Assembly (NCBI RefSeq): GCF_002304005.1
Contig: NZ_MRCQ01000011.1
Coordinates: 62,001 to 126,000 of the forward strand
DNA: 64,000 nt
Source of the DNA: Flavobacterium sp. ACN6
Lineage (GTDB): Bacteria; Bacteroidota; Bacteroidia; Flavobacteriales; Flavobacteriaceae
Direction: 5' to 3'
Position numbers and translations under genes: made by a program. Shown here piece after piece: positions 1 through 8,693 of this stretch (the first letter of the stretch is position 1; every line of letters begins with the position of its first letter). A model generated the notes under the pieces. The model was not told the origin of the DNA, made no database searches, and saw nothing but the letters and a program-made list of their open reading frames with translations.

Positions 1-936
1 GACAGAATTTTTGTTGACGAAGGTGCTTATGTAAGCAAAGGACAAACTTTATTTAAAATAAACGAGCGTCCGTTTCGTGAGCAGTTAAACAATGCTTTGG
101 CAAGTCTTCACGCTGCAGAAGCGGCTTTGATTAACGCTAATTTAGAAGTGGATAAATTAACGCCTTTAGTACAAAACAAGGTAGTTTCAGACTATCAATT
201 GAAAACAGCTAAAGCGTCTCAAAAAATTGCTGCTGCTAATATCGAACAGGCAAAAGCAATGGTAGGTTCTGCTAAGATTAATTTAGGCTATACGAATGTG
301 ACAGCCCCAGTAAGCGGCTACATTGGAAGACTGCCTAAAAAACAAGGAAGTTTAGTTTCTGCTGCTGATCTAGAGCCTTTAACTACTTTATCTGATGTTC
401 ATGAAGTTTACGCTTATTTCTCTTTGGGCGAAACAGATTTCATCAACTTTAAATCGCAATATGCAGGAAGTTCTCTTGGCGATAAAATTAAAAAACTGCC
501 TCCGGTTACTTTGATTTTGGCTGATAATAACGCATATCCTCAAACTGGAAAAATCGATATGGTTGACGGTCAGTTTGATAAAACTACAGGAGCGATCACG
601 ATTAGAGCAACTTTTCCAAATGCAAACGGAACGTTACGTTCTGGAAATACAGGTAGAATCCGTTTAGGGTTACAGCACGACGATGCTATTTTAGTACCGC
701 AAGCGGCTACTATTGAAATGCAGGATAAAGTATTTGTTTTCACTGTAGGAAAGGATAATAATGTAACTAAAGTGCCTATTACAGTTGTAGGTAAAAGCGG
801 TACTAATTATTTAATTAAAGATGGTGTAAAAACGGGTGATCAAATCGTAATGAGCGGTATTGATAAACTTCAGGACGGACAAGCTATTCAGCCAGAGAAA
901 GCTGCTAAAGTTGCCCAAGTAACTAATAAAAAATAA
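1..936 (+). CDS. RND efflux periplasmic adaptor (HlyD/AcrA family), 5' truncated
   Basis: The frame is open from base 1 to the TAA at 934-936, so the N-terminus (signal sequence, first half of the lipoyl domain) lies outside the window. The visible 311 residues start in the lipoyl domain (DEGAYVSKGQTLFKI), pass through an alpha-helical hairpin, return to the second lipoyl half (TAPVSGYIGR) and continue into the beta-barrel and membrane-proximal domains. Adaptors of this family link an inner-membrane RND pump to a TolC-like channel. The pump gene follows after 12 bp and the outer-membrane factor lies further downstream, so this is the first visible gene of a tripartite export operon. The internal ATG at 97 is not the start, because homology continues upstream. 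Family assignment is firm; substrate is unknown. Confidence 0.93.
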   Translation, partial: DRIFVDEGAYVSKGQTLFKINERPFREQLNNALASLHAAEAALINANLEVDKLTPLVQNKVVSDYQLKTAKASQKIAAANIEQAKAMVGSAKINLGYTNVTAPVSGYIGRLPKKQGSLVSAADLEPLTTLSDVHEVYAYFSLGETDFINFKSQYAGSSLGDKIKKLPPVTLILADNNAYPQTGKIDMVDGQFDKTTGAITIRATFPNANGTLRSGNTGRIRLGLQHDDAILVPQAATIEMQDKVFVFTVGKDNNVTKVPITVVGKSGTNYLIKDGVKTGDQIVMSGIDKLQDGQAIQPEKAAKVAQVTNKK

Positions 937-948
937 TTCCAAAATAAA

Positions 949-3900
949 ATGTTCAAAATATTTATACAAAGACCTGTACTGGCAACCGTAATTTCCATTT
1001 TATTGGTTATTCTGGGGGTATTGGGTTTAACTAAACTGCCTTTACAACAGTTTCCAGATATTGCGCCTCCATCGGTTTTGGTAACGGCGGTATATCCTGG
1101 AGCAAATGCAGAAACGGTTTTACGTTCTGTGGCACCTTCTATCGAAGAATCTATAAATGGTGTAGAAAACATGACTTATATGAGTTCTACAGCCAGTAAC
1201 GACGGTACTTTAGCTATTACTGTTTTCTTTAAACTGGGTACAGATGCAGACCAGGCTGCAGTAAACGTACAAAACAGAGTTGCTCAGGCAACAAGTCAGC
1301 TTCCTGCCGAAGTTGTACAGCAAGGTATTGTTACGGCGAAACAGCAAAACAGTTTCATCATGGCGATTGGTATGTATACGGATGATGAGACGAAATACGA
1401 CCAAACGTTTGTTGCCAACTATGCGCAGATTAATATTATTCCGGAGTTAAAACGTATTCCAGGTGTGGGTTCTGCCAGTATCTTTGGTGGCGTAAAAGAT
1501 TACTCTATGCGTGTTTGGTTGAATCCAACACAAATGTCGACTTACAAAGTAACGCCTAGCGAAGTTATGGGCGCTATTCAGGACAAAAGTTTGGAAGCGG
1601 CTCCGGGGAAATTTGGAGAACGAAGCAAAGAAGTTTTTGAATACGTTATTAAATACAAAGGGAAATTAACTAAACCAGAAGATTATGAAAATATTGCTAT
1701 ACGTTCTAATGCAGATGGCTCAGTACTTCGCTTAAAAGATGTAGCGAGAGTAGAACTAGGTGCTTACTCTTACAACAGTTTAACTCGTTTAAATGGTAAA
1801 AAAGGAATTGTAATCGGGGTTATCCAGTTGGCTGGTTCTAACTCTAATGATATTCAGATTGCCATTAACAAAATGATGGAAAAGGCTTCTAAAGATTTTC
1901 CAAAAGGCATCAAACACAATATTTTCTATAGTACAAAAGTATCTCTTGACCAATCTATTGAGCAGGTTGAGCATACATTAATAGAAGCTTTTATATTAGT
2001 TTTTATTGTGGTATTTATCTTCTTGCAAGATTTTAGATCAACATTAATTCCGGCCATTGCTGTACCTGTAGCAATTTTAGGAACGTTCTTCTTCATGCAG
2101 TTATTCGGATTTTCGATCAACCTTTTAACACTTTTCGCATTAATTCTAGCGATTGGTATTGTGGTCGATGATGCCATTGTGGTAGTCGAAGCGGTGCATG
2201 CGAAAATGGAGCACAAGCGCTTGTCTCCAAAAATCGCCACCCATGAAGCAATGCACGAAATAACGGGTGCTATTATCTCGATTACGCTGGTAATGGCTGC
2301 TGTTTTCCTGCCGGTTGGTTTTATGGAAGGCTCTACGGGAGTTTTCTATCGTCAGTTTGCCTTTACAATGGCTATTGCAATTGTAATTTCGGCAGTAAAT
2401 GCGTTAACATTGAGTCCAGCGCTTGCAGCATTATTTTTAAAAGATAATCACGCAGCACACGATCACAATCCAGAAGCGCCTTATGTAAAAAAAGGATTTA
2501 AAGAAAAATTCTTTACCGCTTTTAACAGCAGTTTTGAATCGTTGACAAATCGTTACGTTGGCGGATTGAAATTCTTAATCAGAAGAAAATGGTTAAGTAT
2601 CGGCGGATTGGTTTTAATTACTGTTGCAACGGTAATTATGGTAAAAACAACTCCTGCAGGATTTATTCCAACAGAAGATCAAGGATTTATTGCGATTGCA
2701 GTAAATACACCATCTGGAACATCATTAGAAGGAACTCAAAAAGTAATGACCGATGCCGAAAATCTTTTAAGTAAACTTGATGCTTCAAGAGATGTAACCG
2801 CAATTTCTGGTTTCAACTTATTGACGAATTCAACAAGTCCATCATCTGCAGTAGTTTTCGTATTGCTTAAACCAAATGAAGAACGCGGCGATGTAAAAAA
2901 TATTGACGAAATCATGAATCAGGTTCGTGGTAAACTGGGCGCTATTTCTGGCGGAAGTTTCTTCGTATTCAGTTTCCCAACAGTTCCTGGATTTAGTAAT
3001 GTCGAGGCTTTAGATTTAGTTCTTCAGGATAAAACGGGAGGAAAACTGGACAAATTCAGCGGTATTTCTCAAAACTTTATCGGCGAATTAATGAAACGTC
3101 CTGAAATTGCAGTTGCCTTTACGAGTTTCAAAGCAGATTATCCGCAATTACAATTGGAAGTTAATGATGAAAAAGCAAATCAATTGGGTGTCAATGTAAA
3201 AGACATTTTGCAAACTATGCAGGCTTATTTTGGTAGCGCACAAGCATCTGATTTCAACCGTTTTGGTAAATATTACCGTGTGGTTGTTCAGGCTGACATA
3301 CAAGATAGAGCTGATCCAACTGCAATTGACAGAGTTTTTGTAAAAAACAAAACTGGCGAAATGGTGCCAATAAATACTTTAGTAAAACTAACTCGTATTT
3401 ATGGTTCTGAAACCGCTTCACGATACAATTTATTTAACTCAATTTCTATTAATGCAATTCCGAAACCAGGATTTAGTTCCGGAGATGCCATTAAAGCAAT
3501 TGAAGAAGTAGCAGCACAACAATTACCTGCAGGTTACGGGTTCGAATTCTCGGGTCAGACTCGTGAGGAGATTTCTTCTGGAGGGCAGTCTGCGACAATA
3601 TTCTTACTGTGTTTGATATTCATTTATTTCTTACTTGCTGCACAGTATGAAAGTTACATTTTGCCTTTGGCTGTAATCTTGTCAATCCCTGCAGGTATTT
3701 TTGGAGTATTCGTTGCGATTGGTTTAACTGGAATCGAAAATAACATTTACGTACAAGTTGCACTGGTCATGCTGATCGGACTTCTGGCGAAGAATGCGAT
3801 TTTGATTGTCGAGTTTGCGGTTCAAAAACGAAAATCGGGACAAGCGTTAGTAAGAGCTTCTATTGATGCTGCAAAATTACGTCTGCGACCAATTATCATG

Positions 3901-4119
3901 ACGTCTCTTGCCTTTATTGTTGGTTTAGTGCCAATGATGAGTGCCAAAGGACCATCGGCTCAGGGTAACCACTCTATTAGTATTGGAGCCGCGGGAGGTA
4001 TGATTTCAGGAGTAATTCTAGGTTTGTTTATCATTCCGGTTCTCTTTATCATCTTCCAGCATTTACAAGAAAAGGTTACTGGAAAACCAGTTGCCGTAAT
4101 TCATAATGAAGAAAAATAA
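949..4119 (+). CDS. RND multidrug efflux permease (AcrB/HAE1 family)
   Basis: A 1056-residue inner-membrane proton/drug antiporter, the normal length for HAE1 pumps. The N-terminus (FIQRPVLATVISI) is the first transmembrane helix with the usual 'RP' signature. Around residues 402-414 the TM4 motif GIVVDDAIVVVEA carries the paired Asp residues of the proton relay. Two large periplasmic loops alternate with two six-helix bundles, and the C-terminal half has LLAKNAILIVEFA in the equivalent helix. It is predicted to work as a trimer with the adaptor 12 bp upstream and the outer-membrane factor downstream. The ATG sits right after the adaptor stop, implying co-transcription. Likely substrates are hydrophobic or amphiphilic toxins, but specificity cannot be read from the sequence. 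Confidence 0.97.
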   Translation: MFKIFIQRPVLATVISILLVILGVLGLTKLPLQQFPDIAPPSVLVTAVYPGANAETVLRSVAPSIEESINGVENMTYMSSTASNDGTLAITVFFKLGTDADQAAVNVQNRVAQATSQLPAEVVQQGIVTAKQQNSFIMAIGMYTDDETKYDQTFVANYAQINIIPELKRIPGVGSASIFGGVKDYSMRVWLNPTQMSTYKVTPSEVMGAIQDKSLEAAPGKFGERSKEVFEYVIKYKGKLTKPEDYENIAIRSNADGSVLRLKDVARVELGAYSYNSLTRLNGKKGIVIGVIQLAGSNSNDIQIAINKMMEKASKDFPKGIKHNIFYSTKVSLDQSIEQVEHTLIEAFILVFIVVFIFLQDFRSTLIPAIAVPVAILGTFFFMQLFGFSINLLTLFALILAIGIVVDDAIVVVEAVHAKMEHKRLSPKIATHEAMHEITGAIISITLVMAAVFLPVGFMEGSTGVFYRQFAFTMAIAIVISAVNALTLSPALAALFLKDNHAAHDHNPEAPYVKKGFKEKFFTAFNSSFESLTNRYVGGLKFLIRRKWLSIGGLVLITVATVIMVKTTPAGFIPTEDQGFIAIAVNTPSGTSLEGTQKVMTDAENLLSKLDASRDVTAISGFNLLTNSTSPSSAVVFVLLKPNEERGDVKNIDEIMNQVRGKLGAISGGSFFVFSFPTVPGFSNVEALDLVLQDKTGGKLDKFSGISQNFIGELMKRPEIAVAFTSFKADYPQLQLEVNDEKANQLGVNVKDILQTMQAYFGSAQASDFNRFGKYYRVVVQADIQDRADPTAIDRVFVKNKTGEMVPINTLVKLTRIYGSETASRYNLFNSISINAIPKPGFSSGDAIKAIEEVAAQQLPAGYGFEFSGQTREEISSGGQSATIFLLCLIFIYFLLAAQYESYILPLAVILSIPAGIFGVFVAIGLTGIENNIYVQVALVMLIGLLAKNAILIVEFAVQKRKSGQALVRASIDAAKLRLRPIIMTSLAFIVGLVPMMSAKGPSAQGNHSISIGAAGGMISGVILGLFIIPVLFIIFQHLQEKVTGKPVAVIHNEEK

Positions 4120-4122
4120 TAT

Positions 4123-4236
4123 ATGGAAAACTATATCACAACAGCTTTAGTCGCCATCATCATTGGCATCGCTTATATATCGTACAGAATCTCAAAAGAT
4201 CTTGAAACTAGAAAAGATACTTGTACAGAAATCTAA
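4123..4236 (+). CDS. 37-residue single-pass membrane peptide in RND operon
   Basis: A short ORF begins 3 bp after the pump stop codon and reads MENYITTALVAIIIG..., a hydrophobic segment of about 16 residues followed by a charged tail (RISKDLETRKDT). The position between pump and outer-membrane factor, the tight spacing and the plausible single transmembrane helix support translation. It could be a small accessory subunit of the efflux pump, comparable in idea to AcrZ, but it shows no recognisable homology to AcrZ and no function is assigned. It may also be a chance reading frame before the following repeat. Confidence 0.45.
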   Translation: MENYITTALVAIIIGIAYISYRISKDLETRKDTCTEI

Positions 4237-4237
4237 C

Positions 4238-4431
4238 CCGTTGGGTGAAATTTAAAAATAAACTTTAACACATAGAAACATAGTCCCGAGGCTTCTGGAT
4301 TATATCAAAAAAGAAAATAAAGGAAATAGGTTTCCAAACATAGCTAAACTATGTGCATTTAACTAGTGAAACGCATTTTTTAATTTTCAAAAAACTATGC
4401 TTCTATGTGTTTAAAAATTACACCCTTTGGG
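4238..4431. repeat. Long imperfect inverted repeat inside RND operon
   Basis: The left arm includes AACACATAGAAACATAG at 4267-4283. The right arm includes CTATGCTTCTATGTGTT at 4395-4411, its reverse complement with one mismatch. Homology of the arms extends outward (ACCC..GGGTGAAATTT against AAATTACACCC..GGGT). The element fills the spacer between the small membrane ORF and the outer-membrane factor and would fold into a large hairpin in the operon mRNA. It could attenuate or stabilise the distal transcript. Confidence 0.7.
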
Positions 4432-4455
4432 TACAGAAATTTAATAAAAGAAAGA

Positions 4456-5874
4456 ATGAAAAATCATATAACCAAAATCGTGACCTTCGCCATTCTGATC
4501 ACGACCTTAATATCCTGTAAAGTTTCGAAGGATATTGAAACTCCAAAAGATGCATTTCCTGAGAATTTCAGGAATGCATCGGTTTCGAGTGATACAACGA
4601 GTATTGCCGATGTGGAGTGGAAAAACTTCTTTACAGAAAAAGATATTATCAAGTTAATCGACAGTGCTGTTGCCAGAAACAACGATTTGCAGATTGCCGA
4701 AAAAAACATTGAAATTGCGCAATACCGTTTTACGCAGTCAAAATGGGGAAATGTGCCTCAGGTAAATTTATTAGTAAACGCAAGTACAAGCAATCCGTCT
4801 GACAATAGTTTTACAGGATTGAACTTAAACCAAGCAATTGGTGCTAAACATATTGATGATTATTCTGCTGGAGCTTCACTTTCTTGGGAAGCAGATATCT
4901 GGGGGAAAATCAGAAATCAGAAAAAAGGTGCTTATGCTGGATATCTTCAGTCTGAAGAAGTAAAAAAAGCATTGCAAACCAATATTGTGGCAAATGTTTC
5001 AAGAGGATATTATAATCTTTTGATGTTGGACGCACAATTGGAAATTGCGAGACAAAATCTTCGTTTAAATGATAGTACAACAAATATCATTAAATTAAAA
5101 TACGATGCTGGTCAAGTAACTTCTTTAGCGATTCAACAATCTGAAGCACAGAAATTAAACTCAGCGCAGTTGATTCCGTTATTGGAACAAAACATTTCGA
5201 TTCAGGAAAATGCTTTGAGTGTTTTGACTGGTTCTTTTCCGAATTCAAAGGAAAGAACAATTCGTTTGAGTGCGATTGATGTAAAACAAAATACTGCAAT
5301 CGGAATTCCATCTGCTTTAGTTAGCAGAAGACCTGATGTTAAAAGTGCTGAATTAGCTCTTAAATTAGCAAACGCCAACGTTGGAATCACAAAAGCTGAT
5401 TTATATCCAGCTCTAAGAATCACAGCGCAAGGCGGTTTGAACTCTTTTGAAACCAGCAATTGGTTCAATATTCCGGCTTCTTTATTCGGAACTGTTGCAG
5501 GAGGTTTAACGCAGCCACTTTTAAACAACAAAAGAGTGAGAACGCAATATAATATCGCTGTCGCGGAAAGAGAAAAAGCAGTTTTAAGCTTTAGACAATC
5601 GGTTTTGGTTGCCGTAAGTGAAGTTTCGGATGCTTTGGTTAAGGTAGAGAAATTACAACAGCAAGAAACTTTCTTAAAAGAAAAAGTAAAAACTTTACAA
5701 CAAGCGATTAAAAATGCCAACTTATTATTCAAAAACGGTATGGCAGAATATCTTGAAGTTTTAACAGCACAGGCAAACTTATTGCAAAGCGAATTGGAAC
5801 TGGCAGACCTAAAAAGACAACAACTTACAGCTAATACAGATTTGTACCGCGCTCTAGGCGGAGGCTGGAAATAA
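4456..5874 (+). CDS. TolC-like outer membrane efflux lipoprotein (OprM/NodT family)
   Basis: Predicted outer-membrane channel of the RND system. From the ATG at 4456 the product is 472 residues and begins MKNHITKIV with a lipoprotein signal whose lipobox LISC places the acylated Cys near residue 18. An upstream in-frame ATG at 4405 would add residues encoded by the inverted repeat and bury the signal peptide, so 4456 is preferred. Two repeated OEP domains are visible: long helical stretches, the SRRPDVKSAELALKLANANVG motif region near the middle, and LTAQANLLQSELELADLKRQQL near the C-terminus. The order adaptor-pump-channel on one strand indicates a complete efflux machine. Confidence 0.94.
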   Translation: MKNHITKIVTFAILITTLISCKVSKDIETPKDAFPENFRNASVSSDTTSIADVEWKNFFTEKDIIKLIDSAVARNNDLQIAEKNIEIAQYRFTQSKWGNVPQVNLLVNASTSNPSDNSFTGLNLNQAIGAKHIDDYSAGASLSWEADIWGKIRNQKKGAYAGYLQSEEVKKALQTNIVANVSRGYYNLLMLDAQLEIARQNLRLNDSTTNIIKLKYDAGQVTSLAIQQSEAQKLNSAQLIPLLEQNISIQENALSVLTGSFPNSKERTIRLSAIDVKQNTAIGIPSALVSRRPDVKSAELALKLANANVGITKADLYPALRITAQGGLNSFETSNWFNIPASLFGTVAGGLTQPLLNNKRVRTQYNIAVAEREKAVLSFRQSVLVAVSEVSDALVKVEKLQQQETFLKEKVKTLQQAIKNANLLFKNGMAEYLEVLTAQANLLQSELELADLKRQQLTANTDLYRALGGGWK

Positions 5875-6014
5875 TACCCAATACAATTACCCGTTAATTA
5901 TTTATTTTTTGAGATGAAAACGCTGTGAGACTTAGGTTTCATGGCGTTTTTTGTTTTTTTTTACTGCCGCTAAGGCGCTAAGGCACAAAGTTTTTTTAAT
6001 GCCGATCGCATTTT

Positions 6015-6085
6015 ATGTCATGCTGAGCGAAGTCGAAGCAACTTCAACACATACAAGGTCTTCTACTTCGCTCAGACTGAGAATC
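6015..6085. repeat. REP-like hairpin element, copy 1
   Basis: The segment begins TGTCATGCTGAGCGAAGTC. CTGAGCGAAGTCGAAG at 6023-6038 pairs with CTTCTACTTCGCTCAG at 6060-6075 with one mismatch, around a 21-nt loop containing 'ttcaacacatacaagg'. The same element recurs at 6209-6280 and 7963-8053, and a partial copy with CTTCGACTTCGCTCAGCGTGAC lies near 44209-44230. This is a dispersed intergenic family comparable to bacterial REP elements. Confidence 0.75.
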
Positions 6086-6208
6086 TTTTTATTTTATCGC
6101 AAAGGCGCGAAGTCGCAAAGATTTTTAAGTCTCTCACAGATTTTGGAGATTTTGGAGATTTTTATCTGCTTTATCTCTAAAATCTGCGAGAGCTATTATT
6201 CTCATTTT

Positions 6209-6280
6209 ATGTCATGCTAAGTCGAAGTCGAAGCAATTTCAACACATACAAGTCTTCGACTTCGCTCAGACTGACAATCG
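6209..6280. repeat. REP-like hairpin element, copy 2
   Basis: Second copy of the GTCATGCT...GACTTCGCTCAGACTGAC element, sharing the loop sequence 'ttcaacacatacaag' with copy 1. Its left arm is slightly altered (GCTAAGTCGAAGTCGAAG), so the stem is shorter than in copy 1. Confidence 0.7.
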
Positions 6281-6305
6281 TTTTAATTTCTCGCAAAGGC
6301 GCGAA

Positions 6306-6413
6306 GATTTATTTCACGCAGATTTTGCAGATTTAAGCAGATTTTTTTTAAAGTATATTAAATTATCTGCGCAAATCTGCTTAATTTTTTTTTAAATCTG
6401 CGTGAAATAAATC
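6306..6413. repeat. 108-bp inverted repeat with perfect 20-bp terminal arms
   Basis: GATTTATTTCACGCAGATTT at 6306-6325 is exactly reverse-complemented at 6394-6413. Internal segments (TTAAGCAGATTT and AAATCTGCTTAA) also pair, so most of the element can form one long stem. It lies about 100 bp upstream of the Crp-family gene, and no ORF is associated with it. Confidence 0.75.
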
Positions 6414-6516
6414 ATTAAATAACTTTACACCTCTGCGACTTTTCGAGAGCCATTATTCAGTTTGCATCAAACAAAAAACTTATCTAATTTTAGTCTTTCG
6501 CAAAAGCAAAAATAAA

Positions 6517-7122
6517 ATGACATCTCACCAACAGAAATATCTCAATCAACTAAAGCAAACCATTGAAAGTTACTACCCAATTTCTGAAAGGTCATGGAAA
6601 TTGATTGAGAACATTGCAGAATTTCAAGAAATCAAAAAAGGAGCAACAGTATTACAAAACGGAGAAATAGCAAAAAATCTTCATTTTGTGGCAAAAGGTA
6701 TTTTAAGAGCTTTTATAACCGATCAACAGGGGAATTTTTACAATAAAAACCTTTTTTTAGAAAATTATTTTGCTGGTTCCAAGGTTTCATTGATGCAGCA
6801 ATCTCCTTCTAATTTTACAATTGAAGCGCTTGAAGACTGTATTATCATCAATCTTAATTATAAAAAATATATTTCGTTAATTAATGAAAATGAAGATCTC
6901 AAAAACTTTTATATCGCTCATTTAGAGAAAAATTGGATTATCGATAAAGAACAAAGAGAAGTGGCGCTAGTCATGCAAAACGCAACAGAGAGATATCTGG
7001 AACTTCTAGAAAGACATCCTAGTATTGCAGATCGCGTTCCGTTATTGCATATTGCTTCGCATTTAGGAATCACGCCAACACAATTAAGCCGAATCAGAAA
7101 AAGTCTTGAAAAAGATTTGTAA
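6517..7122 (+). CDS. Crp/Fnr family transcriptional regulator
   Basis: A 201-residue protein with an N-terminal cyclic-nucleotide-binding-type beta-roll (about residues 25-125, including KGATVLQNGEIAKNLHFVAKG) and a C-terminal winged helix-turn-helix (about 150-200, LHIASHLGITPTQLSRIRKSL). Bacteroidota carry many such short Crp-like proteins that often lack canonical cAMP contacts; no clear phosphate-binding 'RxA' motif is seen here, so the effector is unknown. No Fnr-type cysteine cluster is present. The gene stands alone after a long repeat spacer, with the GNAT gene 71 bp downstream under what looks like its own promoter. Confidence 0.9.
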   Translation: MTSHQQKYLNQLKQTIESYYPISERSWKLIENIAEFQEIKKGATVLQNGEIAKNLHFVAKGILRAFITDQQGNFYNKNLFLENYFAGSKVSLMQQSPSNFTIEALEDCIIINLNYKKYISLINENEDLKNFYIAHLEKNWIIDKEQREVALVMQNATERYLELLERHPSIADRVPLLHIASHLGITPTQLSRIRKSLEKDL

Positions 7123-7159
7123 ATCAACATATGTAAAGGTTTTTCTAAAAGACCAGATT

Positions 7160-7167
7160 TATCTTTG
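7160..7167 (+). promoter_or_regulatory. TAnnTTTG -7 box for GNAT gene
   Basis: TATCTTTG matches the Bacteroidota sigma-70 -7 consensus and lies 26 bp upstream of the ATG at 7194. A T-run at about 7140 could serve as the -33 element. Confidence 0.6.
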
Positions 7168-7193
7168 CTCCATAATTCAAACTTGTTATTACA

Positions 7194-7925
7194 ATGAATT
7201 CTATAAATCTCATCAAAGATAATATTGACAATCTTACCGGTTTGTGGAAAACCGTAGGCGCTCCTTTCCTCTCCTATCATAAAAACGATTCTTTTGAATA
7301 TTGCAAAATAGAAAATTCTGGCTGGCCAAATAAACTGTGGCTTCGCAATGATATTTCTAAAAAAGATCTGCCAGATATTACCAAAACAATGAAATCAAAT
7401 TCGGATTTGGTTTTGCCTTACTTTAATATTTACGAATCAAAAGCTTATGAAATATTGGATGCGTATGGTTTTACATTAAAAAGCGAACAAGTGGCAATGG
7501 TTTTAAAACTGGATCAAAAATTTGATTTACAAAACAATCTGACTTTCAAAAAAATAATGAATGAAGAAAATGCTAAAATCTGGTCTGATTTATATCCCAA
7601 TGCTTTTGGATATGTAATCAGCAAAGAAATTCTGATTCAGAATCATCAAAACGTGCATTTCTATTTGGTTTCTTTGGAAGAAAAACCAATTGGAACTTTT
7701 ATTCTATTTGAAACCGGAAAAACTATCGGAATTCATGGCGTTGGCGTGATCCCAGAAATGCGAAGAAAAGGTTTCGCCGAAGAAATCATGAAATTTGCCC
7801 TTAACTTATCCATCGATTTAGAGATGGAATATGCGCAGTTACAAGCTTCTGCAATGGGAAAGGACATTTATACAAGATTGGGTTTTGAAGATTTGTTTGT
7901 GATTAAGAATTATATTTTGGCTTAA
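7194..7925 (+). CDS. GNAT family N-acetyltransferase
   Basis: A 243-residue protein whose C-terminal 110 residues carry a GNAT acetyl-CoA fold: beta-strand IGIHGVGVIPEMR followed by the pyrophosphate-binding turn RRKGFAEEIMKFAL, then the AQLQASAMGKDIYTRLGF segment typical of motif B. The N-terminal half (residues 1-120) is less conserved and may form a second, degenerate GNAT-like domain. The substrate is unknown. It has its own predicted promoter and is followed by a repeat spacer, so it appears monocistronic. Confidence 0.85.
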   Translation: MNSINLIKDNIDNLTGLWKTVGAPFLSYHKNDSFEYCKIENSGWPNKLWLRNDISKKDLPDITKTMKSNSDLVLPYFNIYESKAYEILDAYGFTLKSEQVAMVLKLDQKFDLQNNLTFKKIMNEENAKIWSDLYPNAFGYVISKEILIQNHQNVHFYLVSLEEKPIGTFILFETGKTIGIHGVGVIPEMRRKGFAEEIMKFALNLSIDLEMEYAQLQASAMGKDIYTRLGFEDLFVIKNYILA

Positions 7926-7962
7926 ATTCCAAATAAAAATTCCATATTCCAATTTCGCATTC

Positions 7963-8053
7963 TATGTCATGCTGAGCGAAGTCGAAGCAGTTTCGGAGCA
8001 TAAAGGTCCTTCAATATATAAAAGATCTTCGACTTCGCTCAGACTGACAATCG
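7963..8053. repeat. REP-like hairpin element, copy 3, in a 374-bp spacer
   Basis: Third copy of the element seen at 6015 and 6209 (TGTCATGCTGAGCGAAGTC ... GACTTCGCTCAGACTGAC), here with a longer loop (about 45 nt). The surrounding spacer 7926-8299 has no gene. It also contains the short dispersed motif GTCATCCTGAACGAAGGATC at about 8092 and the DoxX promoter. Confidence 0.7.
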
Positions 8054-8253
8054 TATTAAGTTCCAATCGCTTAATAGTTTCCTTATTTCATGTCATCCTG
8101 AACGAAGGATCACACAACTTTACGGTTTATTATTGAACAAAAAATCTAAAATCTAATCCCGAGGCTTCGGGATTAAAATCTAAAACAATAAACTTGTCCC
8201 AAATGCCCCTAAAATAGTCGCAAATATGTATTTCATGAAAATAGTAGTAATAG

Positions 8254-8261
8254 TATATTTG
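8254..8261 (+). promoter_or_regulatory. TAnnTTTG -7 box for DoxX gene
   Basis: TATATTTG lies 38 bp upstream of the ATG at 8300 within the dyad-like GTATATTTGTAATAC. No clear -33 TTTG is seen at the usual distance. Confidence 0.55.
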
Positions 8262-8299
8262 TAATACATTAACCAATAACTATTTAAAAAATAATCTAC

Positions 8300-8680
8300 A
8301 TGAAAACAACCAAAATCATTTTCTGGACTAGTACAATTCTTATTTTTTTATTTGAGGGCGTTATGCCGGCTTTGACTTCGCAGACAGAATTAGCGAAAGA
8401 AGGGATAAAACATCTTGGCTATCCAGAATATTTCGGAAATGCATTAGTAGTTTTTAAAATTCTCGGCGTTTTGGCGCTGATTATTCCAAAAGTACCAGCG
8501 CGTGTCAAAGAATGGGCTTATGCGGGATTTGCATTCGATTTTATTTTTGCATCAATTAGTCATTTTGCTGTTGACGGAATAAATTTCCAATCCTTTTTTC
8601 CTTTAATTGTTTTGGCAATTCTTGTGGTTTCTTATGTAACCTATCATAAAATAGAACGATACAAAAATATCGCGCTGTAA
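8300..8680 (+). CDS. DoxX-like four-helix membrane protein
   Basis: A 126-residue integral membrane protein with four predicted transmembrane helices (about residues 5-22, 45-64, 74-92 and 98-118). It has the DoxX-like pattern: a first helix ending in EGVMPALTS, a central KILGVLALIIPK segment and a WAYAGFAFDFIFA helix. Members of the DoxX-like family are small, poorly characterised membrane proteins often next to stress or redox genes. The next gene starts 13 bp downstream, so the two are probably co-transcribed. Confidence 0.85.
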   Translation: MKTTKIIFWTSTILIFLFEGVMPALTSQTELAKEGIKHLGYPEYFGNALVVFKILGVLALIIPKVPARVKEWAYAGFAFDFIFASISHFAVDGINFQSFFPLIVLAILVVSYVTYHKIERYKNIAL

Positions 8681-8693
8681 AAATCAAAACTTT

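Larger units (their letters stand above)
5875..6516. other. 642-bp gene-free spacer filled with Flavobacterium-type repeats
   Basis: No credible gene is seen. The spacer holds several hairpin-forming repeats: two copies of a GAGCGAAGTCGAAG-type element (listed separately), 'cgcaaaggcgcgaag' motifs near 6095 and 6293, a pair of segments matching 'ctcacagattttggagattt' and 'taaaatctgcgagag' (about 6130-6190), and a large inverted repeat at 6306-6413. The 89-codon frame at 5951-6220 runs through these repeats and is not considered coding. Confidence 0.75.

Noticed and set aside
4405..4455. Earlier start for the outer-membrane factor
   Set aside because: Would translate the inverted repeat and displace the lipoprotein signal.
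5951..6220. 89-codon ORF in the repeat spacer
   Set aside because: Runs through REP-like hairpins; composition is that of repeats, and the same words occur in gene-free spacers.
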